A stretch of DNA of 64,000 nucleotides from Comamonadaceae bacterium OS-4 (GTDB lineage: Bacteria > Pseudomonadota > Gammaproteobacteria > Burkholderiales > Burkholderiaceae_C): assembly GCA_027924025.1 (NCBI GenBank), contig AP026970.1:2874501-2938500 (forward strand), read 5' to 3'. Shown piece after piece: positions 45,999 to 55,778 of the stretch. Every line of letters begins with the position of its first letter. Positions within the stretch are counted from its first letter, which is position 1. The notes beneath the pieces are model-generated. The model was not told where the DNA came from, searched no databases, and was given only the letters and a program-made list of their open reading frames with translations. The translations under genes and the position numbers were made by a program.

Positions 45999-46835
45999 CT
46001 AGGCTGAGAGTATCCAACCTTCCAGTGGATCCATGGTGGGTGGCAAGCCGTAAAGCGACTCCCCCGCCACGTGGCGCAGCTCTGCCCAAGCTGCCAAAAC
46101 TAGACATAGCACGGCATCCAAGCTGTCTCCGCTAGGGTCATCGACCAGCGCGTCACGCTGGGCATGGCTGAGCTTGAGACGAACGCCCCATCGGGTCTGA
46201 CCCATTTCGAGCGCGTTCACGAGGTCTTTGCGGGCAATCAACCGTTCCGGTGTTTGCTTGGCTTTGTCATCACTCTTGTAGCTTCGGCTACCCAACACTG
46301 CTTTTGCTATTAACCCGGGATAGGCCTCCAAGGCTACCCGGAGTTTGGCACCTGCCACTGCTGGCTGTGCTTGCAAGCCCGGGAAATACGCGTTGGCAGC
46401 CATCAAGCGGGGTACGCCCGCATGCAACATGAACGCTACGGGTGGGTTCACCCACTTCATGGAGGGGCTGGACTGCGCGGGAAAGTCGGTCGCGCGGTGG
46501 GCGAATTTGCCACCCACGGGGCGCGCGTCGCAAAACGCAGCAAAAGCGGTACGGATGTCATCGCGACCCAAGGCTGCGTAGTGCCGTATGCAGTTTTCCC
46601 AGTCTAGTGGCCAACCCAGTGCCACGACCAGCTCACGCGGCAAGCCAAAAGGCAAATCGAAGGCACCAAGCCATGAGGGCTCACTCTCAAGGTACGCTGA
46701 AAACTCATCCAGAGATGTGAGTTTTTCCAGACCGTGCAATACGACGCGACCACCGGTCTGTGCCCCCTTCGCGCACACGATGCCTTTGCGCTTGGATGGG
46801 CTGCTGGAAAAATCACAACCGATCAGTACACCCAT
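45999..46835 (-). CDS. DUF429 family protein
   Basis: A 278-residue protein matching the DUF429 pattern: GCDFSSSPSKRK at the start (RNase-H-like Asp), FDLPFGLPRELV, and EAYPGLIAKAVLG in the middle, with SGDSLDAVLCLVLAAW near the end (an acidic helix). The acidic residues are compatible with an RNase-H-like metal site, but activity in the family is not established. The start at 46835 begins MGVLIGCDF; the upstream extension looks non-coding. It is convergent with the FlhG-like gene and 129 bp downstream of the BLUF gene. Confidence 0.82.
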   Translation of the reverse strand: MGVLIGCDFSSSPSKRKGIVCAKGAQTGGRVVLHGLEKLTSLDEFSAYLESEPSWLGAFDLPFGLPRELVVALGWPLDWENCIRHYAALGRDDIRTAFAAFCDARPVGGKFAHRATDFPAQSSPSMKWVNPPVAFMLHAGVPRLMAANAYFPGLQAQPAVAGAKLRVALEAYPGLIAKAVLGSRSYKSDDKAKQTPERLIARKDLVNALEMGQTRWGVRLKLSHAQRDALVDDPSGDSLDAVLCLVLAAWAELRHVAGESLYGLPPTMDPLEGWILSA

Positions 46836-46964
46836 AGGGACTCCAAAGCGATCAACCCCACCTTGGGTATTTGGAAGGACCTGGAACTCAGATTCAAGAG
46901 GGCACGCGCCGACGCAGCGACAAACCCACCTTGGGCCTGTCAAGCGTCATGCATCAAACAAAAG

Positions 46965-47387
46965 TCAGGCACGCCCAATAATGGAAGCAGTGGCCATGAG
47001 CTCTTCCAAAAGCGCCAAAGACACTTTCCCGGACACCGAGTAAGGGTCCAACTCTGGGCGCTCTGCGTACTTCAGCAGAATGTTGGTGTTGATTTTGGAC
47101 ATATTGACCTGACCCATCGTCCAACCACCAAAGCGGCGCTCCGTGATTTCCTCGTAGTGCAACAACACGACGTCTTTGTGACGGGTATCTCTTTGAATAT
47201 GGCCGTACAACTCACTGACGGCCATGCGCCCGCCTTCAATGGCCTGTAAGAAAATACCGCCCCCGTAGCACAGGATGCCGGTAATGCCACAGGTCGGGTT
47301 GTAGTTGCGCGATTGTGAAAGGATGGCCTCAATCGCGTCGGGATTAGAGTCAATCGCGCGGCTGGCGTAAAGCAAACGAACCAACAT
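46965..47387 (-). CDS. BLUF-domain blue-light photosensor
   Basis: A 140-residue single-domain BLUF protein that binds FAD and senses blue light. The flavin-contacting residues are in place: Tyr7 (LLYASR), Asn30 with the following GITG turn, and Gln48 (FLQAIEG); a WTMG segment near residue 96-105 carries the Trp/Met of the C-terminal strand. A ~45-residue C-terminal helical tail follows. The start at 47387 has AGAAAGG 8 bases upstream. It begins only 4 bp after the folE stop codon, so the two are cotranscribed. Confidence 0.9.
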   Translation of the reverse strand: MLVRLLYASRAIDSNPDAIEAILSQSRNYNPTCGITGILCYGGGIFLQAIEGGRMAVSELYGHIQRDTRHKDVVLLHYEEITERRFGGWTMGQVNMSKINTNILLKYAERPELDPYSVSGKVSLALLEELMATASIIGRA

Positions 47388-47391
47388 GGCA

Positions 47392-48111
47392 TTAGCCTTT
47401 CTGGGGAATAAGGGAGAGAAATTCACGGCGCAGGTTCGGGTCTTTCAAGAAGACACCGCGCATGACCGAGTTGATCATTTTGCTGTCCATGTCCTTGACG
47501 CCGCGCCAAGCCATGCAATAGTGGCTGGCTTCCATGACGATGGCCAAGCCATCAGGCTGGGTCTTTTCCTGGATCAGGTCGGCGAGTTGCACCACCGCCT
47601 CTTCTTGAATCTGGGGACGGCCCATGATCCACTCGGCCAAGCGCGCGTATTTGGACAAACCGATCACATTGGTGTGCTCATTGGGCATCACACCGATCCA
47701 GATTTTTCCGATCACCGGGCAAAAATGGTGGCTGCATGCACTGCGCACCGTGATGGGTCCGACGATCATCAACTCATTGAGGTGACCGACGTTGGGGAAT
47801 TCAGTGATCGTGGGCGCTGGCACATAACGACCTCGAAATACCTCATTGAGGTACATCTTGGCCACACGCCGCGCGGTGTTGTCGGTGTTGTGGTCATTTT
47901 CAATGTCAATCACCAAGCTGTTCAACACACCGCGCATTTGCACTTCGACCTCATCCAGCAGAGTCTCGAGCTCGCCGGGCTGAATGAATTCAGAAATGTT
48001 GTCGTTTGCGTGAAAGCGCTTGCGGGCGGCTTTCAATCGTTGGCGGATTTGTGTGGAAAGCGGAGTTCCTTCCAGCGCGTCTGTAGAGCTCATAAGGGAT
48101 TTTGATGTCAT
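47392..48111 (-). CDS. folE: GTP cyclohydrolase I
   Basis: Opens GTP to dihydroneopterin triphosphate, the first step of folate synthesis; the product is the substrate of NudB (50153-50653). The 239-residue protein has the zinc-site CSHHFCPV segment, the HYCMAWRGVK motif with the second Cys, and the C-terminal SVMRGVFL. I use ATG 48111 (MTSKSL), with GGCGAG upstream; an ATG six codons later is possible. The N-terminus DNISEFI is of the less common form. It is coupled to the BLUF gene downstream. Confidence 0.92.
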   Translation of the reverse strand: MTSKSLMSSTDALEGTPLSTQIRQRLKAARKRFHANDNISEFIQPGELETLLDEVEVQMRGVLNSLVIDIENDHNTDNTARRVAKMYLNEVFRGRYVPAPTITEFPNVGHLNELMIVGPITVRSACSHHFCPVIGKIWIGVMPNEHTNVIGLSKYARLAEWIMGRPQIQEEAVVQLADLIQEKTQPDGLAIVMEASHYCMAWRGVKDMDSKMINSVMRGVFLKDPNLRREFLSLIPQKG

Positions 48112-48195
48112 GAAAGTCTCGCCATGGTACCAGTGATTGACTTTTAATGTTTTTAGCAAAAGGCCCTTATAAACATTGCGCCTAGCGCTATATAT

Positions 48196-49413
48196 TTAAT
48201 AGCGCCGCCCACTAAATAGCAAGATCAGGCGCATCACCCCGTAGGCCAGCCGATCAAACACCCGTTCAAACCAGGGGCGATGGGCATCTGCCGTCAGATC
48301 CCACGGCCGGGTGTGACCCTGAATCACTTGTTCCAGGGCGCCGGACAGGCGGCCTGCAAACTCTTCATCGTGCACCACCACATTCGCCTCTCTCGCCAGA
48401 AGCAAGCTCAGGGGATCGAGATTGGACGACCCAATGGTGGCCCACACACCGTCAACCACCGCTACTTTGGCATGCAAAAAACCGGGCATGTATTCACGGA
48501 TCTCCACGCCCCGCGCAGCCAGAAGGCTCAGCACCGGGCGAGCCGCGTGGTACTGCATGAAATACTCGTATTGACCTTGCACCACAACCTGCACACGCAC
48601 CCCACGTTTTACCGCGTGGATCAGTGCCCGCCGCAATCGGCCGCCGGGTAAAAAATAGGCATTCGCCAGCACCACGTGTTCGCGGGCAGCGCCAATCGCC
48701 TTGAGATAGCTCCGCTCAATCGTCGTGCGGTTGCGCACGTTATCGCGCAAGAGCAAGGCTGCCAGCACGCTGCCATCGTCCGCTTTGGAAGCGCCCTGTG
48801 CATCGCTTGGCGAAGGCAAAAGCCGAAAGGCTTTCCAGCTCTGACGCACACGGGTCCACTGAAGCGACTCCAACTGCCGGGTCGCCTGAAGGCGGGCCCA
48901 AAACTGGGCCATCACCGCATGGCATTGCATGACCAACGGACCTGTCACCGCCACGGCGTAGTCGAGTCGCGCCACACTGAGCGCGCCAAAGTGGGGGTCC
49001 AGCCTGTCATCCAGGATGTTGATACCGCCACAAAACGCCCGCTGACCATCGACTACACACAATTTGCGGTGCAGACGCCGCCACCGGCCGGGAATCAACA
49101 CCCCCGTGTAACCGAAGGGTGCGTAGCGGTGCCACTGCACTCCACACTGGCGCCAACGATCCATCCAATGGGCGGGCAGATAAGGGGTACCCACACCATC
49201 CATCACCACAAACACCGCCACTCCGCGTTGCGCAGCCCGGGCCAAGGCCTCGGCCACATCGGCACCTTGGCCATTGAAATCAAAAATGTAGGTCTCCAGT
49301 CGCACCTCGTGCTGGGCAGCATCGATGGCCCCCACCAGCGCCGGAAAAAACTCATCACCGCCACTCAACAAATGCAGCACATGGCCTGATCTGACCTCGG
49401 GAGGCTTCAGCAT
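48196..49413 (-). CDS. clsB: Cardiolipin synthase B-type phospholipase D-family protein
   Basis: A 405-residue PLD-superfamily enzyme with two HKD motifs: HRKLCVVDG (about residues 113-121) and HAKVAVVDG (about 313-321), each followed by the GGINI/GSSNLD strand. ClsB condenses phosphatidylglycerol molecules to cardiolipin. It is the third gene of nudB-EEP-clsB, overlapping the EEP stop by 7 bp; the EEP/clsB pair is common in proteobacteria. The inverted repeat GCGCTAT/ATAGCGC spans the stop codon. Confidence 0.9.
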   Translation of the reverse strand: MLKPPEVRSGHVLHLLSGGDEFFPALVGAIDAAQHEVRLETYIFDFNGQGADVAEALARAAQRGVAVFVVMDGVGTPYLPAHWMDRWRQCGVQWHRYAPFGYTGVLIPGRWRRLHRKLCVVDGQRAFCGGINILDDRLDPHFGALSVARLDYAVAVTGPLVMQCHAVMAQFWARLQATRQLESLQWTRVRQSWKAFRLLPSPSDAQGASKADDGSVLAALLLRDNVRNRTTIERSYLKAIGAAREHVVLANAYFLPGGRLRRALIHAVKRGVRVQVVVQGQYEYFMQYHAARPVLSLLAARGVEIREYMPGFLHAKVAVVDGVWATIGSSNLDPLSLLLAREANVVVHDEEFAGRLSGALEQVIQGHTRPWDLTADAHRPWFERVFDRLAYGVMRLILLFSGRRY

Positions 49414-50156
49414 GCCGGCCCCTCACTAGGCAAATTCCACTCCGTCACCAAGGGTAGGTGATCTGACATGCGCGCCCACTGCGGGCCGCGCGGCACATGC
49501 GAGGCCGCGGGCAATAGGCCCCGGCCCAACACATGATCCAGTTGCACCAGCGGCAACCGGGAGGGAAAGGTCGCGCAGCGACGTGTGACTGGAGCCTGCA
49601 GTTCAGCGCCTGCCAGTTGCTTCGCCACCCAAGGCCCGAGGTCATTGAAGTCGCCCGCGACCAGCAACGGGCAGTGTCGCGGTATCTCACGCTCCACATA
49701 CCGAGCCAGCTGCTGCAGTTGACGTGCCCGGCTCGTCCGGATCAGCCCCAAATGAACCACCAGCACATGCACACTGCGGCCTGCCACATCTAACTCCACA
49801 TGCAAAAGGCCCCGCTGCTCGAGGCGGTGGTCCGACATATCTTCGTGTTGGTGCGTCAGCACCGGCCATCGCGACAGCAAGGCATTGCCGTGCTCACCGT
49901 GCCGAGTGACTGCATTGGTGCGGTACACCGCTTGGTAGCCCTCGGGAGCCAAAAAGTCGGCTTGAGGCGCCTCAGGCCAATGCGGGAAATACCGGGATTC
50001 CCCGTGGTGCATTTTGCGAACTTCTTGCAAACACAGCACATCGGCCTCCATGCCGGCCATCGCATGGCTGAGGTTGTGAATCTCTAAACGGCGCATCGGG
50101 CCAAAACCCTGCACACCCTTGTGGATGTTGTAAGTGACAACGCGCAAATTTGTCAT
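49407..50156 (-). CDS. Endonuclease/exonuclease/phosphatase-family protein
   Basis: A 249-residue EEP-fold protein. TYNIHKG near residue 8, the catalytic CLQEVR Glu, VVHLGL, and the late GDFND and LDHVL motifs are intact, so a metal-dependent phosphodiesterase or phosphatase is expected. It overlaps nudB upstream (ATGA) and clsB downstream, and such EEP proteins next to clsB are thought to act with it in lipid metabolism. No signal peptide is seen. The substrate is unknown. Confidence 0.85.
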   Translation of the reverse strand: MTNLRVVTYNIHKGVQGFGPMRRLEIHNLSHAMAGMEADVLCLQEVRKMHHGESRYFPHWPEAPQADFLAPEGYQAVYRTNAVTRHGEHGNALLSRWPVLTHQHEDMSDHRLEQRGLLHVELDVAGRSVHVLVVHLGLIRTSRARQLQQLARYVEREIPRHCPLLVAGDFNDLGPWVAKQLAGAELQAPVTRRCATFPSRLPLVQLDHVLGRGLLPAASHVPRGPQWARMSDHLPLVTEWNLPSEGPAC

Positions 50157-50653
50157 GCCTCGCTCCTCCCCAAGGGCAGCCGTTCCCGGTGCATCAGCAT
50201 CAAGATGGCCTCCGCATTGGAAGGAGAAAAGCAGAGATCCGCTGCATCAGCCATGGGCAGCCAGCAGCTGTCCGTGTGCTCCGTCGGGCTCAAATGAACA
50301 TCGGGCTTGTGCGGAACCCCCAAGCCAAACACCCGCTCGGTGTTGTGCGTAACGCCAGGAGCGTATCGGTACAGCCAGCGGGGATAAATCGGATAAACGT
50401 TCTCGAGCTCCCAATCGACCAGCCCTTGCTCGAGGGGACCACCAGGTCGACAGTCGAGGCCCGTCTCCTCCCAGACCTCCCGGGCTGCGGTGACGGCCCA
50501 GCTCTCTTCAGGAAAGTCTTTGGCCCCCGTCACCGATTGCCAAAAGGGTGGCGCCAAGGGGTCAGGCTCCACACGGCGTATCAGCAGTACCTCGTGCTGG
50601 GGCGTGTAGATCACCACCAGGACCGACTGAGGAATTTTGTACGGCAACGTCAT
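50153..50653 (-). CDS. nudB: Dihydroneopterin triphosphate diphosphatase (Nudix)
   Basis: Removes pyrophosphate from dihydroneopterin triphosphate, the second folate step; 166 residues. The Nudix box is complete (GAKDFPEESWAVTAAREVWEETGL, about residues 40-63). I start at ATG 50653 (MTLPYKIPQS), not the upstream ATG at 50680, because that codon lies inside the aspS terminator hairpin. The order aspS-nudB-EEP-clsB is conserved in betaproteobacteria. The stop overlaps the EEP start. Confidence 0.9.
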   Translation of the reverse strand: MTLPYKIPQSVLVVIYTPQHEVLLIRRVEPDPLAPPFWQSVTGAKDFPEESWAVTAAREVWEETGLDCRPGGPLEQGLVDWELENVYPIYPRWLYRYAPGVTHNTERVFGLGVPHKPDVHLSPTEHTDSCWLPMADAADLCFSPSNAEAILMLMHRERLPLGRSEA

Positions 50654-50666
50654 GGGCCTCGCAATG

Positions 50667-50695
50667 AAAAAGGGCGCCATAGAGGCGCCCTTTCA
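50667..50695. terminator. Terminator between aspS and nudB
   Basis: AAAGGGCGCC (50669-50678) pairs with GGCGCCCTTT (50684-50693) around a 5-nt loop. On the minus strand the stem is followed by Ts (TTTTTC). It lies 34 bp after the aspS stop and can end aspS transcription; the nudB start at 50653 is just past it. Confidence 0.8.
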
Positions 50696-50728
50696 TTGTG
50701 CACGACCCGCTAACGGGCCCGCCACGTT

Positions 50729-52543
50729 TCAGGCTGTTTTGGCCAAATCCACATTGCGCAAGCGGATGTGCAGTTCGCGCAGCTGCTTTTCGTCCACAGG
50801 GCTCGGCGCTTGGGTCAACAAGCACTGGGCGCGCTGGGTCTTGGGGAAGGCGATCACGTCGCGAATGGACTCTGCACCGGTCATCAAGGTCACGATACGG
50901 TCCAAACCGAAGGCCAAGCCACCGTGTGGAGGCGCGCCGTATTGCAAGGCATCCAGCAGGAAGCCGAACTTGAGCTGGGCTTCTTCCGGTGTGATTTTCA
51001 GGGCATCGAACACCTTTTGCTGCACGTCGGCGCGGTGGATACGGACCGAGCCGCCACCCATTTCCCAGCCGTTCAACACCATGTCGTAGCCTTGCGAGAT
51101 GCATTTCTCGGGGGCAGTGACCATCCAGTCTTCGTGACCGGCCTTGGGGGCTGTGAACGGGTGGTGCACCGCGGTGTAGCGCCCGTTTTCTTCGTCGAAT
51201 TCGAACATCGGGAAGTCGACCACCCACATCGGACGCCAGCCGGCCGTGAACAAACCGTTCTTCTTGCCGAACTCGCTATGCCCAACCTTCAGGCGCAGGG
51301 CACCGATCGCGTCGTTGACGATCTTTTCCTTGTCTGCACCGAAGAAAATCAGATCGCCGTTCTGGGCACCGGTGCGCTCCAACACGGCAGCCAAGGCCGC
51401 ATCGTGGATGTTTTTGACGATTGGGCTTTGCAGGCCATCACGCCCCTTGGACAGATCGTTCACGCGGATGTAGGCCAAGCCTTTGGCCCCGTAGATCTTG
51501 ACGAACTCGGTGTAGGCATCGATTTCGCCACGGCTGATACCACCGCCTTCCACCGAGCCACCGGGAATGCGCAAGGCCACCACACGGCCGCCCTTCATGG
51601 TGGCGGCGCCGGAGAAGACCTTGAAGTCCACATCCTTCATAACGTCAGTGAGTTCGGCAAACTCGAGATTCACGCGCAAGTCAGGCTTGTCGGAGCCGTA
51701 CAAGCGGGCTGCGTCCTGGTAGGTCATGACCGGGAATTCACCGAGGTCCACACCAATAGTGTTCTTGAACACGGTGGTGATCATGCCTTGGAACATGTCA
51801 CGGATGTCCTCTTCCGTCAGGAACGAGGTTTCGATATCGATCTGGGTGAATTCGGGCTGGCGGTCAGCGCGCAAGTCTTCGTCGCGGAAGCACTTGGTGA
51901 TCTGGTAATAGCGGTCAAAGCCCGCCACCATCAACAACTGCTTGAACAGTTGGGGCGACTGGGGCAGCGCAAAGAATTGGCCATCGTGCACACGGCTGGG
52001 CACCAGGTAGTCGCGCGCGCCTTCGGGCGTGCTCTTGGTCAACATCGGGGTTTCGATGTCCACAAAACCGTTGGCATCCAGGAACTTGCGCACTTCCATC
52101 GCCACACGATAGCGCAGCATCAGGTTGTTTTGCATGTAGGGGCGGCGCAGATCCAACACGCGATGGGTCAAGCGGGTGGTTTCAGACAAGTTGTCTTCAT
52201 CCAGCTGGAACGGAGGTGTGACCGACGCATTCAGCACCGTCAGCTCGTAGCACAGCACTTCAATCTTGCCGCTCTTGAGACCGTCGTTGGTGGTGCCTTC
52301 GGGGCGAGCACGCACCAAGCCCTTGATCTGCACGCAATATTCGTTGCGGATCTCTTCAGCCACCTTGAACATGTCGGCGCGATCGGGGTCGCACACCACT
52401 TGCACATAGCCTTCGCGGTCGCGCACGTCGACAAAAATCACGCCACCGTGGTCGCGGCGACGGTTCACCCAGCCACACAGGGTAACGGTTTGGCCCAACA
52501 GGGCTTCGGTCACAAGACCGCAATAGTGAGTACGCATAGCCAT
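50729..52543 (-). CDS. aspS: Aspartyl-tRNA synthetase
   Basis: Class II synthetase charging tRNAAsp; 604 residues, the long bacterial form with the GAD insertion. An N-terminal OB-fold (1-105; [19 protein letters not shown]) is followed by the catalytic core with [18 protein letters not shown] (motif 2) and [11 protein letters not shown] (motif 3). The start is at ATG 52543 or two codons later (MRTHYC). It lies 48 bp after DUF502. Whether it also misacylates tRNAAsn cannot be told here. Confidence 0.96.
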   Translation of the reverse strand: MAMRTHYCGLVTEALLGQTVTLCGWVNRRRDHGGVIFVDVRDREGYVQVVCDPDRADMFKVAEEIRNEYCVQIKGLVRARPEGTTNDGLKSGKIEVLCYELTVLNASVTPPFQLDEDNLSETTRLTHRVLDLRRPYMQNNLMLRYRVAMEVRKFLDANGFVDIETPMLTKSTPEGARDYLVPSRVHDGQFFALPQSPQLFKQLLMVAGFDRYYQITKCFRDEDLRADRQPEFTQIDIETSFLTEEDIRDMFQGMITTVFKNTIGVDLGEFPVMTYQDAARLYGSDKPDLRVNLEFAELTDVMKDVDFKVFSGAATMKGGRVVALRIPGGSVEGGGISRGEIDAYTEFVKIYGAKGLAYIRVNDLSKGRDGLQSPIVKNIHDAALAAVLERTGAQNGDLIFFGADKEKIVNDAIGALRLKVGHSEFGKKNGLFTAGWRPMWVVDFPMFEFDEENGRYTAVHHPFTAPKAGHEDWMVTAPEKCISQGYDMVLNGWEMGGGSVRIHRADVQQKVFDALKITPEEAQLKFGFLLDALQYGAPPHGGLAFGLDRIVTLMTGAESIRDVIAFPKTQRAQCLLTQAPSPVDEKQLRELHIRLRNVDLAKTA

Positions 52544-52591
52544 AGAGTGCTTTCGATTCGTCGCATTGCCTGCGACGGGTTAGTAATAGGG

Positions 52592-53242
52592 TTATTGAGG
52601 CGCGCTACCCGGCTTCACGGGGAGTGCACTCGGGGCCACAGAGCCCATGGAAATCACATAAGTCAACGCTTCGTCCACGCTCATGTCGAGCTCGATCACG
52701 TCTTTGCGGGGCAGCATCAAAAAGAAACCGCTGGTCGGGTTGGGCGTGGTCGGGACGTACACGCTGACAAAAGCATCGCCCAAATGCGAGGCCACCTCTC
52801 CACCCGGCGTACCGGTCTGGAAACCGATAGTCCAGCTGCCTTCGCGGGGGTATTGAATCAGCAGCGCGGTGCGAAACGCGTTTCCATTGCTGGAGAACAG
52901 GGTGTCCGACACCTTCTTCACGCTGTTGTAAATGGATTTGACGATCGGAATGTTGGTAAACAACTTGTCCCACTGCTTGACCCACCAGCGTCCTGCCACG
53001 TTGGATACCAAAGCGCCCGTCACCAGCAGGGCCGCAAACACCAAAACCACCCCTAAACCGGGAATGCTGTGCAGGTGTTCAATGGTCGGCGCACTGCTGG
53101 TCGGTGCGACCGCCGATACGCCACTCAAAAAGCTGGCAAACACGGCGTCCAGCAAACCCACCAACCACAAAAGGACCCAGATCGTGATCGCCAACGGCAA
53201 CCACACCATCAGGCCGGTAAGCAGGTATTTTTTAATCGGCAC
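52592..53242 (-). CDS. DUF502 membrane protein
   Basis: A 216-residue protein with two or three hydrophobic segments (about 6-30 and 62-85) and a periplasmic or cytoplasmic beta-rich part. It matches the DUF502 pattern: KYLLTGLMVWLPLAIT at the start and IPIVKSIYNSVKK in the middle. Function is unknown. It is encoded between the FmdB-type zinc ribbon (12 bp) and aspS (48 bp), a conserved betaproteobacterial order. Confidence 0.85.
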   Translation of the reverse strand: MPIKKYLLTGLMVWLPLAITIWVLLWLVGLLDAVFASFLSGVSAVAPTSSAPTIEHLHSIPGLGVVLVFAALLVTGALVSNVAGRWWVKQWDKLFTNIPIVKSIYNSVKKVSDTLFSSNGNAFRTALLIQYPREGSWTIGFQTGTPGGEVASHLGDAFVSVYVPTTPNPTSGFFLMLPRKDVIELDMSVDEALTYVISMGSVAPSALPVKPGSAPQ

Positions 53243-53254
53243 AGGTGCTCCGGT

Positions 53255-53581
53255 TCAAGTGGAGGTAGACGGTGTTGAAGCAGCAGCGGCCGGCGCAGGT
53301 GCGGCGGCCGGGGCATCTGATTTCGAGTCCGTTTTGACATCGGTTTTGGGTGCTGCGCTGTCCGAGGCGGCAGGCGCCACACCGGTTGCGGGGGCACTGC
53401 CACCCTTGAAATCGGTCACATACCAACCGGAACCCTTGAGTTGGAAACCGGCGGCGGTTACTTGCTTTTTGAATGCCGGGGCATTGCACTGAGGGCAGTC
53501 CTGCAGGGGTGCATCAGAGATTTTCTGCAATACATCCTTGGCAAACCCGCAGGACTCGCATTTATAGGCGTAAATGGGCAT
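53255..53581 (-). CDS. FmdB-family zinc-ribbon protein
   Basis: A 108-residue protein with an N-terminal zinc ribbon (CESC and CPQC, within residues 1-42) of the FmdB/CxxC_CxxC_SSSS type, then a low-complexity tail rich in Ala, Pro, Ser and Lys (about 66-108). MPIYAYKCESCG is the family's standard opening, fixing the start at 53581. Members are suspected regulators or RNA-binding proteins, but no function is established. Cotranscribed with DUF502 and aspS. Confidence 0.85.
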   Translation of the reverse strand: MPIYAYKCESCGFAKDVLQKISDAPLQDCPQCNAPAFKKQVTAAGFQLKGSGWYVTDFKGGSAPATGVAPAASDSAAPKTDVKTDSKSDAPAAAPAPAAAASTPSTST

Positions 53582-53633
53582 GGAAGTAGAGCTCAGACCT
53601 GAAGTTGCAAAGCTCTCAATTATAGGTGCGCTG

Positions 53634-55199
53634 TCAGAACCACCGCAGGCGCGCCCACAGCTGCAGCACCACCAGCCCCACAGAAAACCCAATGACGATG
53701 GCCACCAGCGTCTGGAGCAAACGATTGGTGCGCTGTTGCTCCACCAACAGCTCGCGGATCAACGCGTCATTGCCGGAATTGGGCCGTTGCAAGTACTGGT
53801 GCAGCAGGCCGGGCAGCTCGGGCAACAGCTTGGCGTAACGGGGCGCCTGGGCCTTGAGCTCGTGCAGCAATTTTTGCGGGCCCACCTGCTGCAGCATCCA
53901 CTGCTCCAAAAAGGGTTTGGCAGTGGCCCACAAGTCCAGGTCCGGGTCCAGATCTCGCCCCAAACCTTCGATGTTGAGCAAGGTCTTTTGCAGCAACACC
54001 AGCTGCGGCTGAATCTCGACCTGGAAACGTCGGGACGTCTGAAACAGCCGCATCAGCACCATGCCGAGCGAAATTTCCTTGAGTGGCCGGTCGAAATACG
54101 GCTCACACACAGCCCGCACTGCCGCTTCCAACTCGTCAACCCGGGTCGCCGCAGGCACCCAACCAGACTCGATGTGCAGCTCCGCCACCCGCTTGTAGTC
54201 GCGGCGGAAAAAAGCCACAAAATTCTGCGCGAGGTACTCTTTGTCAACCTCGGTGAGGGTGCCGACAATGCCGAAATCTAAAGAGATGTAGCGCCCGAAG
54301 GTCTCAGGCGCCAAGCTCACCTGAATATTGCCCGGATGCATATCCGCGTGGAAAAAGCCATCGCGGAACACTTGAGTGAAAAACAGTGTCACGCCGTCAC
54401 GGGCCAACCTGGGAATATCCACCCCCGCTGCACGCAAGGTATCGATCTGGCTGATGGGAACCCCCACCATGCGCTCCATGACCAGCACTTCAGTGGAGCA
54501 ATAGTCCCAGTGCATTTCAGGGATCAGCACCAGATCCAAGCCCTCCATATTGCGGCGCAACTGCGCCGCGCTGGAGGCTTCGCGGACCAGGTCCAACTCA
54601 TCGTGCAGGTATTTGTCAAACTCGGCCACGACCTCGCGGGGCTTGAGGCGCTTGCCGTCTGCAGACAGCCCCTCCACCCAGCCGGCCATCATGCGCATCA
54701 GCGCGAGATCCTTGTCGATCACCCGCAACATGTCAGGCCGCAAGACCTTGACGGCGACTGCGCGCTCCTGCCCCTGCCGGTCACGCAGCACGGCGAAATG
54801 CACTTGGGCAATCGATGCACTCGCCACCGGCGTGCGCTCAAACGACACAAACAATTCCGACACCGGCTTGCCCAGTGCACGCTCAATCGTGGCCACCGCG
54901 ATGGCTGAATCGAATGGGGGCACCCGGTCTTGCAGCTTGGCAAGCTCGTTGGCGATATCCAGCGGCAACAAATCGCGGCGGGTCGACAACACCTGACCGA
55001 ACTTGACAAAAATCGGGCCCAAACGCTCCAGCGCCTCACGCAGGCGTTGACCACGGGGCTCATCGAGAGAGCGACCGACCGACACCACGCGGGCCAGCAA
55101 GCGCAACCAAGGCTTCTGGAAGCTGGTCAACACCAGCTCGTCAAGCCCGTAGCGCAGGACGACCCAAACGATAAAAAACCCGCGGCCGAAGCGGCTCAT
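53634..55199 (-). CDS. ubiB: Ubiquinone biosynthesis protein kinase-like UbiB
   Basis: A 521-residue atypical kinase/ATPase (ABC1/ADCK/UbiB) that supports coenzyme Q assembly at the inner membrane. The KxGQ motif ([10 protein letters not shown], near residue 68-77) and the metal-binding segment HADMHPGNI identify it. One or two C-terminal membrane helices (about 495-515) anchor it. The start at 55199 overlaps the ubiJ stop (ATGA). Upstream in-frame sequence belongs to ubiJ in another frame. Confidence 0.94.
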   Translation of the reverse strand: MSRFGRGFFIVWVVLRYGLDELVLTSFQKPWLRLLARVVSVGRSLDEPRGQRLREALERLGPIFVKFGQVLSTRRDLLPLDIANELAKLQDRVPPFDSAIAVATIERALGKPVSELFVSFERTPVASASIAQVHFAVLRDRQGQERAVAVKVLRPDMLRVIDKDLALMRMMAGWVEGLSADGKRLKPREVVAEFDKYLHDELDLVREASSAAQLRRNMEGLDLVLIPEMHWDYCSTEVLVMERMVGVPISQIDTLRAAGVDIPRLARDGVTLFFTQVFRDGFFHADMHPGNIQVSLAPETFGRYISLDFGIVGTLTEVDKEYLAQNFVAFFRRDYKRVAELHIESGWVPAATRVDELEAAVRAVCEPYFDRPLKEISLGMVLMRLFQTSRRFQVEIQPQLVLLQKTLLNIEGLGRDLDPDLDLWATAKPFLEQWMLQQVGPQKLLHELKAQAPRYAKLLPELPGLLHQYLQRPNSGNDALIRELLVEQQRTNRLLQTLVAIVIGFSVGLVVLQLWARLRWF

Positions 55200-55744
55200 G
55201 GCGCGGTGCCGGTCGAACCCGCAGGCGCGCGTTTGGCCACGAACTGCTGCAAGGCCTGGCCGGCGGTGCGGCAGGTTTGCATGAACATGTGCGCAGGCGC
55301 ATCGCCCGTGATCTTGGAAAGATCCTCTTCCACATCCCAGCGCACATGGTCGGCCAGCCAATTGACTTCAGCGGCTAGCTGCACATCGCCTTCGATCCGC
55401 ACCGAAGGCTTGGCACCTTGCATGACGGCCTGCGCAATCGCGAAGGGGGAGTCTTCGGTGATGGTGAGAGAAAGGTCGGGGGTCGCTTCAGCGTCTGCCA
55501 GATCCAGCAGACCGGCTGCTGTCGCCTGAACACGGAAGGTGAATTCGCGCCATTGCGCGTGAATGACGCGCCCTTTTTGTCGCGCCAGACGCTCGGTAGC
55601 CTGGGGCTCCTGCTGAAGCACGTGATTGAGCAAAAGCACCACACGGCGGTGGCTTTCTTCAATCGCCCAAGCAGGCGGCGTCAGTGGAAGGGGAAAGTTC
55701 TGGAAGAGGCCTTCCAGCATAGAAAAAGGTGACTGTGTTGCCAT
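55196..55744 (-). CDS. ubiJ: Ubiquinone biosynthesis accessory factor UbiJ (SCP2 domain)
   Basis: A 182-residue protein with a SCP2-like lipid-binding domain (about 25-130), which holds hydrophobic ubiquinone intermediates. Recognition relies on its position next to ubiB and ubiE and on the length and hydrophobic-pocket pattern ([35 protein letters not shown]). Its stop overlaps ubiB. ubiK is not seen in the window. Confidence 0.85.
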   Translation of the reverse strand: MATQSPFSMLEGLFQNFPLPLTPPAWAIEESHRRVVLLLNHVLQQEPQATERLARQKGRVIHAQWREFTFRVQATAAGLLDLADAEATPDLSLTITEDSPFAIAQAVMQGAKPSVRIEGDVQLAAEVNWLADHVRWDVEEDLSKITGDAPAHMFMQTCRTAGQALQQFVAKRAPAGSTGTAP

Positions 55745-55778
55745 AGTCCCCCATTATCTGCCTGAAAAATGACCGGCT

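Noticed and set aside
48185..48205. Inverted repeat GCGCTAT/ATAGCGC spanning the clsB stop codon as a terminator
   Set aside because: The stem is only 7 bp and AT-rich in the loop, and no T-run follows on the minus strand, so I did not call it a terminator.
50768..53056. A 762-codon plus-strand open frame
   Set aside because: It is antisense to aspS and DUF502, with shadow-type composition and no family pattern.
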